Shown: positions 42,824 through 44,230 of the stretch, piece after piece
How positions within the stretch are numbered: position 1 is the stretch's first letter
Layout: the number at the start of each line of letters is the position of its first letter
Origin: Pseudomonadota bacterium
GTDB taxonomy: Bacteria; Pseudomonadota; Alphaproteobacteria; Rhizobiales; Tepidamorphaceae
Assembly: GCA_023458595.1 (NCBI GenBank)
Contig: JAEWYT010000204.1
Span: forward strand, 1 to 44,230
Direction: 5' to 3'
DNA length: 44,230 bases
Made by a program: the position numbers and the translations under genes
The notes under the pieces: model-generated
The model's database searches: none
The model's input: the letters and a program-made list of their open reading frames with translations, nothing else
What the model was told of the DNA's origin: nothing

Positions 42824-44161
42824 ATGAACCGGCCCTCTAGTCCCCCCGACCACAAGCATGCGGTGGCTTTGCCGCCGAACGCGTTGCTCGCCTTGGACAA
42901 AGGCCCGCCCAAGGCGCGGCCGCGCGGAGACGTCCGCAAGGTCATGCTCGTCTACGGTACGCGACCGGAAGCCATCAAGATGGCGCCGCTCGTGAAGGCC
43001 CTGCAGGCATCCGGAAAGCTCTCCGCCTGCATCGCGGTCACCGGACAGCATCGCGCGATGCTCGACCAGATCAACGATCTGTTCGGCATCCAGCCGGCCA
43101 TCGATCTTGATATCATTGCGGAACGGCAGCGCCTGGAGGACATCACGAGCCGGGCGATGAACGGCGTGTCCGATGCGATCGCCGCCGAACTGCCCGACGC
43201 CGTTCTGGTGCAGGGCGACACGACGACATGCTTCGCCGCGGCGCTCGCCGCGTTCTACAACAAGGTCCCGGTGTTCCATCTCGAAGCGGGCCTGCGGACC
43301 GGCGACGCCTACAATCCGTTTCCCGAAGAGATCAATCGGCGACTGACGACCAATCTGGCGAACGCCCATTTCGCCCCGACCGATACGGCCAAGGCGAACC
43401 TCGTCGCCGACGGCGTTCCCGCGGAAAAGATCTATATCACCGGCAATACGGTGATCGACGCCCTGCTCGATGTCGTTTCGCGCAAATTGCCGATCGAGAA
43501 CGGCGACCTCAACAAGGTCATGGGGCGGCGCAGCGTCCTGGTGACAGCTCACCGGCGGGAATCCTGGGGCGAACCGATGGCGCGGATCGCCAGATCCGTG
43601 CGGCGCCTGGCCAGGAAGTTCCCGGACACCGTCTTCCTTCTGCCCGCCCATCTCAATCCCGTCGTTCGCGACGTGCTGCTGCCGCCGCTGCAGGGATTGG
43701 ACAACGTGGTGATCACCGCCCCGCTCGGCTACAGCGACTTCGCGCTTGCGCTGGACAACGCTTCGGTGGTTCTGACCGATAGTGGCGGCGTGCAGGAAGA
43801 GGCGCCGAGCCTCGGCAAGCCCGTCCTCGTGATGCGCGAAACCACGGAACGGCCGGAAGCGGTCACCGCCGGCACCGTCCGGCTGGTCGGTACCAACGAA
43901 AACGCCATCATCGGTGGCGTCTCGGAGCTGCTGGCCGACGAGCGCGCCTATCGTACGATGGCAAAAGCGGTCAATCCGTACGGAGACGGCAGAGCGGCGC
44001 GCCGGTGCGTCGCGGCGATGGAGCACTTCTTCGGTTTCGGCGGCCGCCCTCGGGACTTCAGGTCGACCATCGACCAACGGCCGGCCGCGACGCCGTCCAT
44101 CCCGAAGCACACGCGCGTCGCTCAGGACGTTCCCGCCGAAGCGCATCTGGCAGCTCAGTGA
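42824..44161 (+). CDS. wecB: UDP-N-acetylglucosamine 2-epimerase (non-hydrolysing)
   Basis: The 445-residue protein has the full WecB core: VMLVYGTRPEAIKMAPLVKAL, TGQHRAMLDQI, VQGDTTTCFAAALAAFY, HLEAGLRTGDAYNPFPEEIN, VTAHRRESWG and LTDSGGVQEEAPSLGKPVLV. It converts UDP-GlcNAc to UDP-ManNAc in the cytoplasm, supplying a sugar donor (or a precursor of ManNAcA) for the polymer. It is longer than usual (about 370-380). The extra length is about 40 residues before the conserved core (NRPSSPPDHKHAVALPPNAL) and about 35 low-complexity residues at the end. The core could start at ATG 42944, so the true start is uncertain. It is divergent from the GT2 pair. No UDP-ManNAc dehydrogenase gene lies within the window. 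Confidence 0.9.
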   Translation: MNRPSSPPDHKHAVALPPNALLALDKGPPKARPRGDVRKVMLVYGTRPEAIKMAPLVKALQASGKLSACIAVTGQHRAMLDQINDLFGIQPAIDLDIIAERQRLEDITSRAMNGVSDAIAAELPDAVLVQGDTTTCFAAALAAFYNKVPVFHLEAGLRTGDAYNPFPEEINRRLTTNLANAHFAPTDTAKANLVADGVPAEKIYITGNTVIDALLDVVSRKLPIENGDLNKVMGRRSVLVTAHRRESWGEPMARIARSVRRLARKFPDTVFLLPAHLNPVVRDVLLPPLQGLDNVVITAPLGYSDFALALDNASVVLTDSGGVQEEAPSLGKPVLVMRETTERPEAVTAGTVRLVGTNENAIIGGVSELLADERAYRTMAKAVNPYGDGRAARRCVAAMEHFFGFGGRPRDFRSTIDQRPAATPSIPKHTRVAQDVPAEAHLAAQ

Positions 44162-44230
44162 TCTGAGTTTCACGTTTTTCCGCGAAGAAGCACAATGCCA
44201 TCGGGGGCAGTCGACGGATCCGATCCGTCG

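Noticed and set aside
42797..44173. 458-codon minus-strand frame across wecB
   Set aside because: It is antisense to an unmistakable WecB coding sequence.

Overview
The window is high-GC DNA with dense GC-rich codons. It most likely comes from an alphaproteobacterium, probably of the Hyphomicrobiales (rhizobia-like) group. This is inferred from paired DUF2336 proteins, a receiver-like protein with a GPDRRR tail, two DUF6894 small proteins, and ExoY- and ExoF-type exopolysaccharide genes. No taxonomic marker that would settle the genus is present.

Region 1 (1-8.9 kb) is chromosomal housekeeping and signalling. It holds a succinate-semialdehyde dehydrogenase, a pseudo-receiver protein and two paralogous DUF2336 proteins, all on the minus strand. 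Divergent from these is a soluble methyl-accepting chemotaxis protein, followed by a convergent OB-fold/membrane protein and a phosphoglycolate phosphatase-like HAD hydrolase. A tRNA-Val(CAC) with its own promoter closes this region at about 9.05 kb.

Region 2 (9.4-44.2 kb) is a large exopolysaccharide (EPS) locus with an unusual number of secreted proteins. In order it holds: an asparagine-synthetase-like protein; a secreted beta-helix protein; an RmlC-RmlB fusion in which the RmlC catalytic His is Asn; a DUF6894 protein; a LuxR-type regulator with a degenerate receiver; a 2372-residue secreted modular protein; a secreted V8-like protease homologue with Asp at the catalytic Ser position; a second DUF6894 protein; a hexapeptide acyltransferase; a separate BY-kinase and Wzz-like co-polymerase; an ExoF-like export protein; an ExoY-like initiating sugar transferase; a Wzx-like flippase; two GT4 glycosyltransferases; a second, AT-rich, beta-helix protein with its own terminator; a Wzy/O-antigen-polymerase-like membrane protein; another GT4; two GT2 glycosyltransferases, one with no canonical start codon; and a WecB-type UDP-GlcNAc 2-epimerase.

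Together these genes form a Wzx/Wzy-type pathway. ExoY loads the first sugar on the lipid carrier, five glycosyltransferases extend the unit, and an acyltransferase may decorate it. Wzx flips it, the Wzy-like protein polymerises it, and Wzz with the BY-kinase and the ExoF-like protein controls length and export. The giant modular protein, the pseudo-protease and the two paralogous beta-helix proteins are candidates for an extracellular matrix or polymer-modifying module. That assignment is inference from gene neighbourhood and signal peptides. The recurring theme is degenerate catalytic or phospho-acceptor sites: two receivers, RmlC, the V8-like protease and the kinase tyrosine cluster.
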